The position numbers and the translations under genes were made by a program. DNA of 64,000 nucleotides, taken from assembly GCA_021798875.1 (NCBI GenBank), contig JAJZBN010000003.1, positions 41,884 to 105,883 on the forward strand, written 5' to 3'. Positions 37,323 to 46,683 of the stretch are shown in pieces. The notes under the pieces are model-generated. The model ran no database searches. It was not told where the DNA came from and saw nothing but the letters and a program-made list of their open reading frames with translations. Within the stretch, counting starts at the first letter, position 1. Every line of letters begins with the position of its first letter. Origin of the DNA: a bacterium. GTDB taxonomy: Bacteria > SZUA-79 > Acidulodesulfobacterales > Acidulodesulfobacteraceae.

Positions 37323-38777
37323 TTAAAAAATTATTTTAAGCGCAGATATTTTTTTTTGCAGATTGCGGCGGCTCATGCCGATAATTTGAGCTGTTTTAGT
37401 TACGTTGTTTCCGTTTTCTTTCAGTTTGCGAATCAGGTATGCTTTTTCAAAATTTTCTTTTGCCTGCTGGAATAAATCGGCAGACATAATACTTTCGATG
37501 TTATTTGAGTCTTCACGGCGCAATATATTTTCGCCGGATGAATAGTCGCGGCAAGATTGATTCATAATAACGTTTTCCTGCTCCGTACTAACATTGCCTT
37601 TATTTTCCGGAATCGCAGGATACTTGATTTTTAATTCCGCGGCGACGTCTTCGGCGGTTACCTTATTGTATAAATTTAAAATAGAAAACCTTTCTATAAT
37701 ATTTTTCAGTTCCCTGACGTTCCCGGGCCAGTTATAACTTTGCAGTAAATCCAATGCGGAGCCGTCTATTTCCAATCTGCCGGTATTACCGCCGAAAATT
37801 TTAACGAAATAATTTACTAAAAGCGGTATATCGCTTTTTCTTTCCCTTAACGGCGGTATATAGAGCGGAATAACGTTTAGCCTGAAAAAAAGATCGTTTC
37901 TGAATCTGCCTGATTTAATTTCCTCTTCGAGATCTTTATTGGTAGCGGCGATAACCCTGACGTCGGACTCAATTTCGTTATCTCCGCCTACTCTTTGAAA
38001 TTTGCCTTCCTGCAAAACCCTCAATATTTTAGACTGCATTCTCAGGCTCATATCGCCTATTTCGTCCAAAAAAAGGGTTCCTCCGTCGGCTAATTCGAAT
38101 TTTCCTTTTTTTCTTGCCGCCGCACCCGTAAAAGCGCCTTTTTCGTAACCGAAAATTTCGCTTTCTATAAGCTCTTCAGGTATAGCGGCACAGTTAATTG
38201 CGATAAAAGGTTCGCTGCTCCTCAGGCTGTTAAGATGAACGGCTCTTGCCGCAATCTCTTTGCCGGTGCCGTTTTCTCCAGTAATAAGAACCGGCGCCGA
38301 AGACGGGGCAGCCTTATATATCTTTTCTTTTAGACTTTTAATAGATTCTGCTTCGCCGATAAGTTCGAAACTGTTAGGCAAACTTTCCGCCAGAATAGTT
38401 TTTTTTTCGCTAAGACTGTTAAACTTTATCGCGTTTTCTACCGTAATAACGAGTCTGTCTAGAGAAAGCGGCTTTTCGATAAAATCGTAAGCTCCTATTT
38501 TAATAGTTTTAATTGCGGTATCTATATCGGAATGACCGGAAATCATAATGACCGGAATGTTTTTGTTTATTCTGACCATTTCGCGCAAAATATCCGAACC
38601 GTCGGAATCTGAAAGCCAGACGTCCAATAATACTACATTGGGCGATTTTTCGGCAAAGGCGTTTAATCCCGCTTTTCCGCCTGCCTCGGTTATTACGGAA
38701 TAGCCTTCGTCTTTAAGAATTCCTGAAAGAGAGCTTCTAATACTTTCTTCATCGTCAACTATTAATACAACCTTCAC
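37323..38777 (-). CDS. ntrX: Sigma-54-dependent response regulator, NtrX/NtrC type
   Basis: An enhancer-binding transcription activator of 484 residues. The receiver domain has the phospho-acceptor Asp52 in VLLDVWLSDSDG with VDDEESI upstream and KPLSLDRL downstream. The AAA+ domain has GENGTGKEIAARAVH, the sigma-54 contact loop GAFTGA, and FLDEIGDM. The C-terminus is a Fis-type helix-turn-helix (NNVTKTAQIIGMSRRNLQKKI). The start is GTG at 38777 with AGAGG upstream. It follows the NtrY-like kinase by 103 bases. Its partner sigma factor, rpoN, is also in the window at 52.5-53.9 kb. Target genes are unknown. Confidence 0.93.
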   Translation of the reverse strand: MKVVLIVDDEESIRSSLSGILKDEGYSVITEAGGKAGLNAFAEKSPNVVLLDVWLSDSDGSDILREMVRINKNIPVIMISGHSDIDTAIKTIKIGAYDFIEKPLSLDRLVITVENAIKFNSLSEKKTILAESLPNSFELIGEAESIKSLKEKIYKAAPSSAPVLITGENGTGKEIAARAVHLNSLRSSEPFIAINCAAIPEELIESEIFGYEKGAFTGAAARKKGKFELADGGTLFLDEIGDMSLRMQSKILRVLQEGKFQRVGGDNEIESDVRVIAATNKDLEEEIKSGRFRNDLFFRLNVIPLYIPPLRERKSDIPLLVNYFVKIFGGNTGRLEIDGSALDLLQSYNWPGNVRELKNIIERFSILNLYNKVTAEDVAAELKIKYPAIPENKGNVSTEQENVIMNQSCRDYSSGENILRREDSNNIESIMSADLFQQAKENFEKAYLIRKLKENGNNVTKTAQIIGMSRRNLQKKISALKIIF

Positions 38778-38880
38778 GTTTACCTCTTTTGTAAATAAAT
38801 ATTTTACATACTTACATTTATAAATAAAATGAGCAATATTTATTCCGTCCTACATTTGATTCGTCGAAAATATTTATTAT

Positions 38881-40791
38881 TTATAAAGGCATAAATATTA
38901 TGAAATCTGCGCCTCCTCTTTCGTTATTTTCGAATCGTATCTGCGCATTGTTTTCCATTAAAATATTTTTTGTAATAGCTAAACCAAGACCTGTTCCGCC
39001 CTGTTTAGTAGAAAAATAAGGTTCGTAAATATTCTGAACTATTTCGTCTTTTATCCCCGTTCCGTTGTCCGAAAACGATATCTTCAAGGCTGATTTTCGA
39101 TTAGGATTTTCTTTATCCGTCAGCTCTGTTAATTCGTTAAAAATCCTAATTTCGGGTTTATAGTCTTCGCCCGTTTTTTCCAAATTTTTTAAATTAACGC
39201 TATATACGGCATTTTCTATTAAATTCATAAAAGCTCTTTTCATCTGTCTTCCGTCGATAGAAACCTTCGGCAAATCATCCTGTAAATGTTCTATAAAGTT
39301 AATATTCCTGTGGGCATTTTTGTACAGACCGACTACTTCTCTTATCAAAGCGTTTATATCGGCAGGTTCCAAATTTGACTTTGGAAGCCTTGCATAAAGC
39401 GAAAATTCATCTACCAAACTCTTTAAATCGTCCACTTCCTTTATAATAGTGTTTACCAATTCTCCGAAAGTATTATCTTCAGCCGATATTTTTTCTCCGT
39501 ATTTTCTTTTTAATCTTTCTGCCGAAAGACGAATAGGCGTAAGAGGATTTTTTATTTCGTGAGACATTCTTTTTGCAACTTCTTCCCATGCGGCGACTCT
39601 TTGAGCCTTCATCATATCCGTAGTATCGTTTAATACAACGATAAAGCCGATATAATTTCCAACTTCGTCTTTCATCGTAGTAATGTTGACTATATATACC
39701 TTCAAAACTCCATCTATGTTCAACTTTATTTCTTTTGTAAGATTTTCTTTGTCGGTTTTTGCAAGGTTTTTTATAACGCCTCTGATATCCGAAAATACGT
39801 CTTTTGCAAAAACGTCTTTATAATTTTTGCCTACGGCGTCTTTATAATTTATCCCGAACATATCTTCCGCGGCATTGTTTATGCTTCTCACCCTGCCGGT
39901 TGAATCTATGCCTATAACGCCTGCATGTATGTTTTTAAGTATTACTTCCATAAATCTTCTTCTTCTTTCTATTTCTTCATTGACGTTTTTTAAATCTATA
40001 TTTGCTTTTTCTATCTCTTCCTTATTCTTTTTTAAATCTAAAGCCATCAAATTAAACGAATTTATAAGCATTCCTATTTCGTCGTCGCTTTCTTTCGAAA
40101 CATTAATATCTAAATCTCCAGAAGCCACCTTCTTTGTGCCTTCCACAAGATCTATAATAGGCTTAGTCATTTTTTTCGACAAATAAAAACCCACCCATGA
40201 AGAAATAAAAAGAACGATAAGCGTAAATATAGAAAAGAAAATAAGATAAGTGGTTTCCATAGGATTTTTTATGAACCTTATCTGCGAATACTCCCTGTAA
40301 AAATGCTCAAGCCATTCAATTTTACGATTTACCGACGCGTCTTTTGCGCTTTTTATCAAGGCGCTCTTATGTCTGATTATAGCCGAAGTATAATCCATAG
40401 CCTTTTCTAACCTTAAAGTGTACCACTTATTAATAACGTTGGCGGCAAAACCTGTGGCAATCATTACGACAAACATAAAAAGAGAAGGAACTACGCTTAC
40501 TATAACAAATAAACCAACAAGTTTAGTTCTTAATTTTGCGCCTATTACTCCCCGTTTTCTTTCTATTATTAATTTTATAACGTTTCTTAATACAAGAAAC
40601 GACATAAGTAAAAAAAGGACTACCGTAATATTTATATAGGCATAAACGATAATCTTAGACGTTACGGAGATGTTTGAAAAAGATATCATACGCAGTTCTT
40701 CAAAAGTAGAAAAAACTACAAGCACGAAAACTATCGCCGCAAAAATAATTTCCCTTTTTATCTTAACTTTTTCGGAATTTTTTTTATCCAT
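38881..40791 (-). CDS. ntrY: Membrane sensor histidine kinase, NtrY-like
   Basis: A 636-residue kinase. The first 125 residues hold three membrane helices in a pattern typical of NtrY; a fourth lies at about 185-207 after a short periplasmic segment. A HAMP domain follows (MTKPIIDLVEGTKKVASGD), then a PAS domain (about 285-395, VILKNIHAGVIGIDSTGRV). The HisKA site is VAKRMSHEIKNPLTPIRLSAE with the phosphorylated His in HEIKNP. The ATP-binding domain shows FSDNGTGI and GTGLGLAITKNI. It is cotranscribed with ntrX. In NtrYX systems the signal is often linked to nitrogen or redox state, but none is evident here. Confidence 0.92.
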   Translation of the reverse strand: MDKKNSEKVKIKREIIFAAIVFVLVVFSTFEELRMISFSNISVTSKIIVYAYINITVVLFLLMSFLVLRNVIKLIIERKRGVIGAKLRTKLVGLFVIVSVVPSLFMFVVMIATGFAANVINKWYTLRLEKAMDYTSAIIRHKSALIKSAKDASVNRKIEWLEHFYREYSQIRFIKNPMETTYLIFFSIFTLIVLFISSWVGFYLSKKMTKPIIDLVEGTKKVASGDLDINVSKESDDEIGMLINSFNLMALDLKKNKEEIEKANIDLKNVNEEIERRRRFMEVILKNIHAGVIGIDSTGRVRSINNAAEDMFGINYKDAVGKNYKDVFAKDVFSDIRGVIKNLAKTDKENLTKEIKLNIDGVLKVYIVNITTMKDEVGNYIGFIVVLNDTTDMMKAQRVAAWEEVAKRMSHEIKNPLTPIRLSAERLKRKYGEKISAEDNTFGELVNTIIKEVDDLKSLVDEFSLYARLPKSNLEPADINALIREVVGLYKNAHRNINFIEHLQDDLPKVSIDGRQMKRAFMNLIENAVYSVNLKNLEKTGEDYKPEIRIFNELTELTDKENPNRKSALKISFSDNGTGIKDEIVQNIYEPYFSTKQGGTGLGLAITKNILMENNAQIRFENNERGGADFIIFMPL

Positions 40792-40843
40792 TTTTTATTG
40801 CCCTATTTGCTTTAACTCCTGTTTTATTGTATCATAAAAATAT

Positions 40844-41620
40844 ATGAAAATTTTAGTCCTCGGCTGCGGCACCTCGACGGGCGTCCCGTTAATAGGATGC
40901 CGCTGTAAAGTTTGCACTTCGGAAAATCCAAAAAACAAACGTCTAAGACCTTCTATTCTGGTATCCGAAAATAATTTCGATATCTTAATAGATACTGCGC
41001 CGGACTTAAGAACGCAGGCATTAAAATTCAATATCGTCAATATAGATGCGGTATTATATACTCACACGCATGCAGACCATATTTTCGGAATAGACGATCT
41101 AAGAATGTTTAACTATCTAAAAAAGCAGGATAATAAATTTATACCTATTTATGCCTCTGAAACGGCCGTAAATTTTATTAAAGATAAATTCGACTATATT
41201 TTTAAGGAAAAAACCGAATCGAGCAAACCTTACCTAATCACTAATATAATAAAAGAATCGTTGGAAATCAAACCAGGTTTATTTATAACCCCTATTCCAG
41301 TATATCACGGCAAAAATTTAATAAACGGTTATAGAATAAATGATTTTGCCTATGTTACGGATGTGTCGTCCATGCCGGAATCTTCTTTAAGTTTACTTAA
41401 AGGCATAAAAGTGTTAATGATAGATGCCCTCAGGTTCGATTCACACAAAACGCATTTTAGCATAGCCGAAGCTATTACAGTTGCCGAAAAAATAAACCCG
41501 CATAGAACTTATTTCACGCATATGGGGCATAATATAGATTACGACGAAATAAAAGAAATATGCTCCTGTAAATCAGAAAAACTAATACCTTCTTACGACG
41601 GATTAAGTATTGAACTTTAA
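40844..41620 (+). CDS. Metallo-beta-lactamase-fold hydrolase, PhnP-like
   Basis: A 258-residue MBL-fold enzyme. The start LGCGTSTGVPLIGCRCKVC and the metal motif THTHADHIFGIDDLR are typical of the PhnP/phosphoribosyl cyclic phosphate phosphodiesterase-like group. Further metal ligands appear in PVYHGK, with TDVSSMP, and the last His in THMGHNIDY. A pair of cysteines near the N-terminus (CRCKVC) resembles the structural zinc site of PhnP. The true substrate is uncertain because no phosphonate genes are nearby. It diverges from ntrY across 52 bases. Its stop codon touches that of lptG on the other strand. No clear Shine-Dalgarno. Confidence 0.85.
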   Translation: MKILVLGCGTSTGVPLIGCRCKVCTSENPKNKRLRPSILVSENNFDILIDTAPDLRTQALKFNIVNIDAVLYTHTHADHIFGIDDLRMFNYLKKQDNKFIPIYASETAVNFIKDKFDYIFKEKTESSKPYLITNIIKESLEIKPGLFITPIPVYHGKNLINGYRINDFAYVTDVSSMPESSLSLLKGIKVLMIDALRFDSHKTHFSIAEAITVAEKINPHRTYFTHMGHNIDYDEIKEICSCKSEKLIPSYDGLSIEL

Positions 41621-42721
41621 TTAATCGATACCCGTTATAAGATATACGGCGAACGACAAAAATATTATGTCCGCCATAAAAGCAGCAAGAAACGGATTTA
41701 ATTGGGAGGATTCGCCCAAAGACAATGCTATCGAATTTATAACCCACCAAGTAAAAGCAAATACTATGCTTATGCCTATAGAAACGGGGGAATTACCTTT
41801 TTTACCGATCATAAGCCCTATAGATATTCCTATTAGTATTAGAATTAAATTTATCAGCGGAAACGACAGTTTGGAATAGTAACTCGTGAGAACGTAACTT
41901 AAACCCGATTCGGATTTCTTTGCTACTGCGACCATTTTTGAAAGATTTATTATAGACAGAAACTCCGGTCTAAGAGTATTTGACCTGAAAAAATTTAAAT
42001 TAATATAAAGAGGGATTTTAACGGTTTTAAAATATTTTTGCTCAAATTCTCCGATTTTGTTTTTCATATTGAAATAGTCAACCTGTCCCGTGTTTAATAC
42101 AAGACCTTTATTGCCGAAATGCCCTGACTTCGCGATATATCTTTTTAAAAGAATAAAATTATCGTTAAAAACGTAGACGTTTACTCCTTTTATAGTTTTA
42201 TCGGATGGATACATAATCTCCGCCGTAATTATGCATCTTTTGTAATGGATTAAAATATTTTTAGTAGTATATTTATAAACCGATTTTTCGTTGTAAGATT
42301 TGTTTTTATTTATATCTCTCTGCATAACTACTCTTCTTAAAACATTTGTACGAACGGCTATGAAGTTTGAAAGCAAAAAAGATGCAACTGATATAACGAG
42401 ACCGAGCACGATCAGCGGAGCAAAAAATTTCAGCATACTTAGTCCTGACGATTTCACCGCGGTTATTTCGTTATTTTTATTGAAAGCGGAAATAGATAAA
42501 AGAGTAGATAAAAGAATGGATAGCGGCAATACCCTGTATATTATTTCGGGCAGTTTATAAAGATAATAAATGATTATATACTGAAATTCGGGAGAGTGTT
42601 TCGTAAATGCCCCGATATTTGAAATAAAATCTATTGTTATATAAAAAAATACCAGACTTATGATGGTCGCAGCAAAATATTTTAAAAATTCGCTTAAAAG
42701 GTATTTTTGAAGTATTTTCAT
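41621..42721 (-). CDS. lptG: LPS export permease LptG
   Basis: A 366-residue inner-membrane permease of the YjgP/YjgQ family, half of the LptF-LptG channel that extracts LPS from the inner membrane with LptB. Three helices at each end flank a periplasmic beta-jellyroll. Recognisable are PEIIYRVLPLSILLSTLLSI near the first helices and NNEITAVKSSGLSMLKF. It lies 2 bases after lptF. Assignment as LptG rather than LptF rests on order (second gene) and N-terminal similarity. lptABC are at 54-56 kb. Confidence 0.88.
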   Translation of the reverse strand: MKILQKYLLSEFLKYFAATIISLVFFYITIDFISNIGAFTKHSPEFQYIIIYYLYKLPEIIYRVLPLSILLSTLLSISAFNKNNEITAVKSSGLSMLKFFAPLIVLGLVISVASFLLSNFIAVRTNVLRRVVMQRDINKNKSYNEKSVYKYTTKNILIHYKRCIITAEIMYPSDKTIKGVNVYVFNDNFILLKRYIAKSGHFGNKGLVLNTGQVDYFNMKNKIGEFEQKYFKTVKIPLYINLNFFRSNTLRPEFLSIINLSKMVAVAKKSESGLSYVLTSYYSKLSFPLINLILILIGISIGLMIGKKGNSPVSIGISIVFAFTWWVINSIALSLGESSQLNPFLAAFMADIIFLSFAVYLITGID

Positions 42722-42723
42722 AA

Positions 42724-43812
42724 TTATTTTAGAGAAGCCTTAATATAAAGCACAAAACCGGAAACGGCAAGAAATAAATCTGCTCCGCAAACTCCTATAA
42801 ATGGATTGATTTTATTACCTAAAGACATATAAAAACCTGAAGTAAATAAAACATAATAAATAACGACAAATATTATGGTATACGAGATTGCTAAGAATAA
42901 ACTTCTTTTTTCAATAAGGGTGCCTAACGGCATACCTATGAATATAAAAAGCAGCGTTGCAACCGGTATAGCTATTTTTTTATAAATATACGAAAGATAA
43001 ATATTTTTCATCTCCGGACTTTTTTGAATAATGTATTTTCGTAAAAGCTTAGAAAACGTTAAAAAATGAATAGAACTGTTTTTTCCCGGTATGGAAAGTC
43101 CGCTAAGTTTAACGTTAATCTTATATGTTTTAAAATGCATAATCCAAAAATTTTTAGAATCGGGCTGCTGATTCTGTATAGAGCCGTTTTTCAAATAAAA
43201 AGACAGCGTATTAAGTTTCCTGTCGTATTTAATATTGCCGCTTTTTGCAATTAAAGTTTCAGGGTTGTTCCGAACTTTATTTAATATAAAAATGCCTTTT
43301 AGAGTAGATTTTTGCGTATTTACGCTTTTAACGAAAATTTTAAGCCCACCGAATCTGTTAGTAAACGAATTTTTTTTCAATGCCGAAAGAGCGGCTTTTT
43401 TAACTTCTTTAACCGCAAGTACCCTAAAAAAAAAATTAAACCTGGGGGCTATATAAAACGAAAAAAGTATAGACAAAACAAGCGGTATAAGAGAAAATAA
43501 AATTGCAGGCTTAGTTAGCCTGAAGATGCTGACCCCAGAAGCCCTTAATGCCGTAATTTCGTTATCCTGCGTCATCTTGCCGAAAACAGCAAGCAATGCA
43601 AGCAAAAAAGAAACCGGCAAAGTTATTATCATAAAATCAGGTATTGTCAAACTTGCAAGTTTTAAAACGGCAGATATGCTGATGCCTTTATTTAAAACCA
43701 TCTGCGTCAGCAAAAGAATCCTATTTATGGTAACGCTGAAAGTGAAAATAATCAGACCGAAAATAAAAGGAAATATCATCTGCTTAAAAATATATCTATC
43801 TATAGTTGACAT
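42724..43812 (-). CDS. lptF: LPS export permease LptF
   Basis: The partner of LptG, 362 residues, same topology: six helices with a central periplasmic domain. Signatures are VLNKGISISAVLKLASLTIPDFM and DNEITALRASGVSIFRLTKP. At the C-terminal end of the periplasmic domain the helices resume with KKIAIPVATLLFIFIGMPLG. It is first of a two-gene unit with lptG. The 5' side is a 151-base divergent gap shared with the receiver-domain gene on the plus strand. Confidence 0.88.
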   Translation of the reverse strand: MSTIDRYIFKQMIFPFIFGLIIFTFSVTINRILLLTQMVLNKGISISAVLKLASLTIPDFMIITLPVSFLLALLAVFGKMTQDNEITALRASGVSIFRLTKPAILFSLIPLVLSILFSFYIAPRFNFFFRVLAVKEVKKAALSALKKNSFTNRFGGLKIFVKSVNTQKSTLKGIFILNKVRNNPETLIAKSGNIKYDRKLNTLSFYLKNGSIQNQQPDSKNFWIMHFKTYKINVKLSGLSIPGKNSSIHFLTFSKLLRKYIIQKSPEMKNIYLSYIYKKIAIPVATLLFIFIGMPLGTLIEKRSLFLAISYTIIFVVIYYVLFTSGFYMSLGNKINPFIGVCGADLFLAVSGFVLYIKASLK

Positions 43813-43856
43813 ATTATCTTATATATCTTATTATTTTAAAAATTGCTTTAAAATTA

Positions 43857-43885
43857 TTGACTATATTATTTAAAAATATTAAAAT
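43857..43885 (+). promoter_or_regulatory. Possible promoter of the receiver-domain/nadC unit
   Basis: TTGACT (43857-43862) and TAAAAT (43880-43885) are 17 bases apart in the gap between lptF and the receiver-domain gene. The region is very A/T-rich, so chance matches are likely. Confidence 0.35.
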
Positions 43886-43963
43886 TAATCTAAGCCGTAT
43901 TTGATATAGTAATTTTATATTGTACCAAAAATTATAAATATTTTAAAGATGACGGAGGTTGTT

Positions 43964-45745
43964 ATGTCGTATAATCTAATTTTTATAGACGAAAGCGAAT
44001 CTATGCAAAGAGCTATAACTGCGATACTACAGGACAATACCGAATTCAACCTCAATCTTATCAAAGACCCTTCTTCTATTTACAAAGCGGCTAAAAATTT
44101 TAAACCCGATATCATAGTACTGAGCTATAATACTATAGACACGGATCTAAAAAAAAGCATAACGGAACTTAAAACAAGCAAAGAGTTTTCCGAAACTCCT
44201 CTTCTTTTATTGGTTCCCTCGGATCTGTCCGATAAAGAAAGAGACGTCCTTATAAAATTAAAAACCGACGGTTTTATATACAGACCTTTCGATAAAGATA
44301 CGTTTATTTTAAAAGTCAAAAAAGCACTGTCTATTCCCGAAGAAGATAAATCAGGAAAGATTAAGGAAGATATTCCGGAAAATAAGAAAAACATAGTGAA
44401 TGAAGCAAAATACTCTGCAGAAAATGATATGAACAAAAGCGATAAGATATTCGACATTGCAGATTTTGAAAATAAAAAAAACGACGAAAATTTTGATTTT
44501 CAAAACACACCAAACAACGTATCGACTAAGGAAGATAATAATGCACGCAGCTATGAACATAATACATTTGATACCGGAAATTCAGATATCGAATCCGCAG
44601 AACTTAGCCAAGCGTTTGAAAATTTATTCAAAGACGACGCCATATTCAAAGAATTCCAGGAATTAAACAAGAAAGACGACCGGCTTTCGACAGATGAAAG
44701 TTCTTACGATATTAAAACCGGAACGGCAGAGTCCGAAAAGGCAGCGAGCGATACAACCCTGATGCAGGAAACAGAAACTGGTTCAGTCTATGATATAAAG
44801 CAAACCGGCGAAGAAAAAAACGAACCGGCTATATCGATTATGGAAACCCAAAATAAATCAGAAACGGAACCTACTCCCGATATTAAAAAAATAGAAGAAC
44901 GGACCGATATTGCGGAAATAAATATTTCGGAACCGTTTTCATACGAAAAGATTGAGGAAACCTCAATGGAATCAAAAAATCAACAGGGTCAGCTTATTAA
45001 CGAAAAAAACAACCAGGAATCGGAAGAAATTAAAAAATCTGCCGATTCTTTATGGAGTATCGAATCTTCCGATTCTTTAGAATCAAATCCGCTTAATGAG
45101 TTAATGTCTTCGCTAAACGTAAATCAAACATCCCTGAACGTTAACAATGTAGATGATATAAATACCGGCATTTTTGACCTTAGCGCTCCAAAAAGCGGAA
45201 TTGAAATTAACGACGATTCGCTAAAAGGACTCGGAGAAGCATCTGAGCAAATAACTGTTGCGGAACAGAATAATTTAACGAGTCTTGAACCGAATCAAAA
45301 TAAAAATCAAACTTCATTAAACGTTAATATAAATAATAGTACGGATGCTATAAATACCGGTATTTTTGATCTTAACTCTCCGGAAAACGGACTTAAAATT
45401 AACGACGATACGTTAAAAGGGACAGAAGAACTACCAGTTAAGCATCCGTCTGCCGCTGCCGACGATAAAACGCAACAAGAAGAAGATCGGGGTTTCAATG
45501 AACCTTTCGCAGGATTTAATATTGCATTAAGCGAAGAAAAAACTTCAACCGAAGAAAAAGGAGAATTAAAATTGAAAATTTTAAACGAACAGAACCTTGC
45601 CGACATGGATTCTTATCTTAAGAATGCTATAGAATCTGCCATTAGCGAAATTAAACCGGATATCGCGGAAACAGTGAAAAATATGCTTCCGGACATAATT
45701 GAAAAAATAGTAAAAGACGAAATAGAAAAAATTAAACAGTCCTAA
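43964..45745 (+). CDS. Receiver-domain protein with long acidic disordered middle and internal repeats
   Basis: A 593-residue protein. I prefer the ATG at 43964, with GGAGG five bases upstream, to the in-frame ATG at 43949. Residues ~1-125 are a response-regulator receiver domain (phospho-Asp region PDIIVLSYN, where the usual acidic site is not clear; the conserved Lys-Pro is replaced by YRPFDKD). A very acidic, Asn/Glu/Ser-rich stretch of about 400 residues follows and contains two copies of a 36-39-residue repeat (45122-45229 and 45305-45421). The last ~50 residues form an amphipathic helical module (IESAISEIKPDIAETVKNML and DIIEKIVKDEIEKI) like the tails of some deltaproteobacterial receiver proteins. 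It may be a phosphorylation-independent adaptor (inference). Confidence 0.78.
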   Translation: MSYNLIFIDESESMQRAITAILQDNTEFNLNLIKDPSSIYKAAKNFKPDIIVLSYNTIDTDLKKSITELKTSKEFSETPLLLLVPSDLSDKERDVLIKLKTDGFIYRPFDKDTFILKVKKALSIPEEDKSGKIKEDIPENKKNIVNEAKYSAENDMNKSDKIFDIADFENKKNDENFDFQNTPNNVSTKEDNNARSYEHNTFDTGNSDIESAELSQAFENLFKDDAIFKEFQELNKKDDRLSTDESSYDIKTGTAESEKAASDTTLMQETETGSVYDIKQTGEEKNEPAISIMETQNKSETEPTPDIKKIEERTDIAEINISEPFSYEKIEETSMESKNQQGQLINEKNNQESEEIKKSADSLWSIESSDSLESNPLNELMSSLNVNQTSLNVNNVDDINTGIFDLSAPKSGIEINDDSLKGLGEASEQITVAEQNNLTSLEPNQNKNQTSLNVNINNSTDAINTGIFDLNSPENGLKINDDTLKGTEELPVKHPSAAADDKTQQEEDRGFNEPFAGFNIALSEEKTSTEEKGELKLKILNEQNLADMDSYLKNAIESAISEIKPDIAETVKNMLPDIIEKIVKDEIEKIKQS

Positions 45746-45748
45746 TAA

Positions 45749-46603
45749 ATGCAAATATTCGATTTCCAAATAAAACATCTTATTTATAACGCCTTAAACG
45801 AAGATATAAAAGGGGGAGATATAACGACCGATGCCGTCGTATCGGAAAATAACAATCCTGTCATGAACTGCGAGGTTACGGCAAAAAGAGCATGTACAAT
45901 ATGCGGGCTCGATATATTCTCAAAAGTATTTGAAATTGTTACAAAGAACGATTATGTCTTAGATTTTTATTGCAGGGAAGGAGAAAGAGTCAATGCAATG
46001 CAGAAAATTTTAAGTCTTAAAGCAAGGGCGGGCGATATTCTCTATGCCGAACGAACGGCGCTTAATTTTCTTCAGCATATGTCGGGAATCGCTACTGCAT
46101 CAAGCATTGCTTCCGGCGAATTACGCGGTTTAAAAACCAAAATTTTAGACACCAGAAAAACTATACCCGGTTTAAGAATACTGCAAAAATATGCCGTTAA
46201 AATAGGCGGAGGAGAAAATCACAGATTTGATTTGTCTTCCGGAATACTTATTAAAGATAATCATATTAAACTTGCCGGAGGAGTTAAAGAAGCAATAGGC
46301 GCCGTAAAAAAACATTATTCAGGTTTTAATTTTAAAATAGAGATAGAGACCTCTTGTATTGCTGAAGTTAAAGAAGCGGTTGCATCCGGAGTAGACATAA
46401 TAATGCTCGATAATATGAATATAGATACTATGAAAGAAGCGGTTAAAATTATAGATAATGCCGCTCTCACCGAAGCATCAGGCAACATAACCGTCGAAAA
46501 ATTACGCGATATAGCCGTAAAAACCGGCATAGATTATATTTCTATGGGTTCTTTGACTAATTCCGTTATACCGGCCGATTTTTCCCTAAATTTCGTTCGG
46601 TAA
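45749..46603 (+). CDS. nadC: Nicotinate-nucleotide pyrophosphorylase (quinolinate phosphoribosyltransferase)
   Basis: NadC makes nicotinate mononucleotide from quinolinate and PRPP in de novo NAD synthesis. The 284-residue protein shows AERTALNFLQHMSGIAT, LDTRKTIPGLR, GGGENHRFDLSSGILIKDNH and the PRPP-site IMLDNM, all typical. It begins 3 bases after the stop of the receiver-domain gene with no visible Shine-Dalgarno, so its translation is probably coupled. nadA and nadB are not in the window. birA and coaX follow on the same strand. Confidence 0.97.
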   Translation: MQIFDFQIKHLIYNALNEDIKGGDITTDAVVSENNNPVMNCEVTAKRACTICGLDIFSKVFEIVTKNDYVLDFYCREGERVNAMQKILSLKARAGDILYAERTALNFLQHMSGIATASSIASGELRGLKTKILDTRKTIPGLRILQKYAVKIGGGENHRFDLSSGILIKDNHIKLAGGVKEAIGAVKKHYSGFNFKIEIETSCIAEVKEAVASGVDIIMLDNMNIDTMKEAVKIIDNAALTEASGNITVEKLRDIAVKTGIDYISMGSLTNSVIPADFSLNFVR

Positions 46604-46683
46604 ATTTATCTTAATTTTTTAATAGAAATATTATAGAATATATATATAATAGTAGAAATTTTATTTTAAACGAGGGGTTTTTA

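Noticed and set aside
41425..41445. GGTTCGATTC resembling a tRNA T-loop
   Set aside because: It lies inside the hydrolase coding sequence, and no cloverleaf can be formed around it.
45122..45421. Repeats in the receiver-domain gene as a CRISPR-like array
   Set aside because: There are only two copies, they are in frame and translated, and they diverge as protein repeats do.
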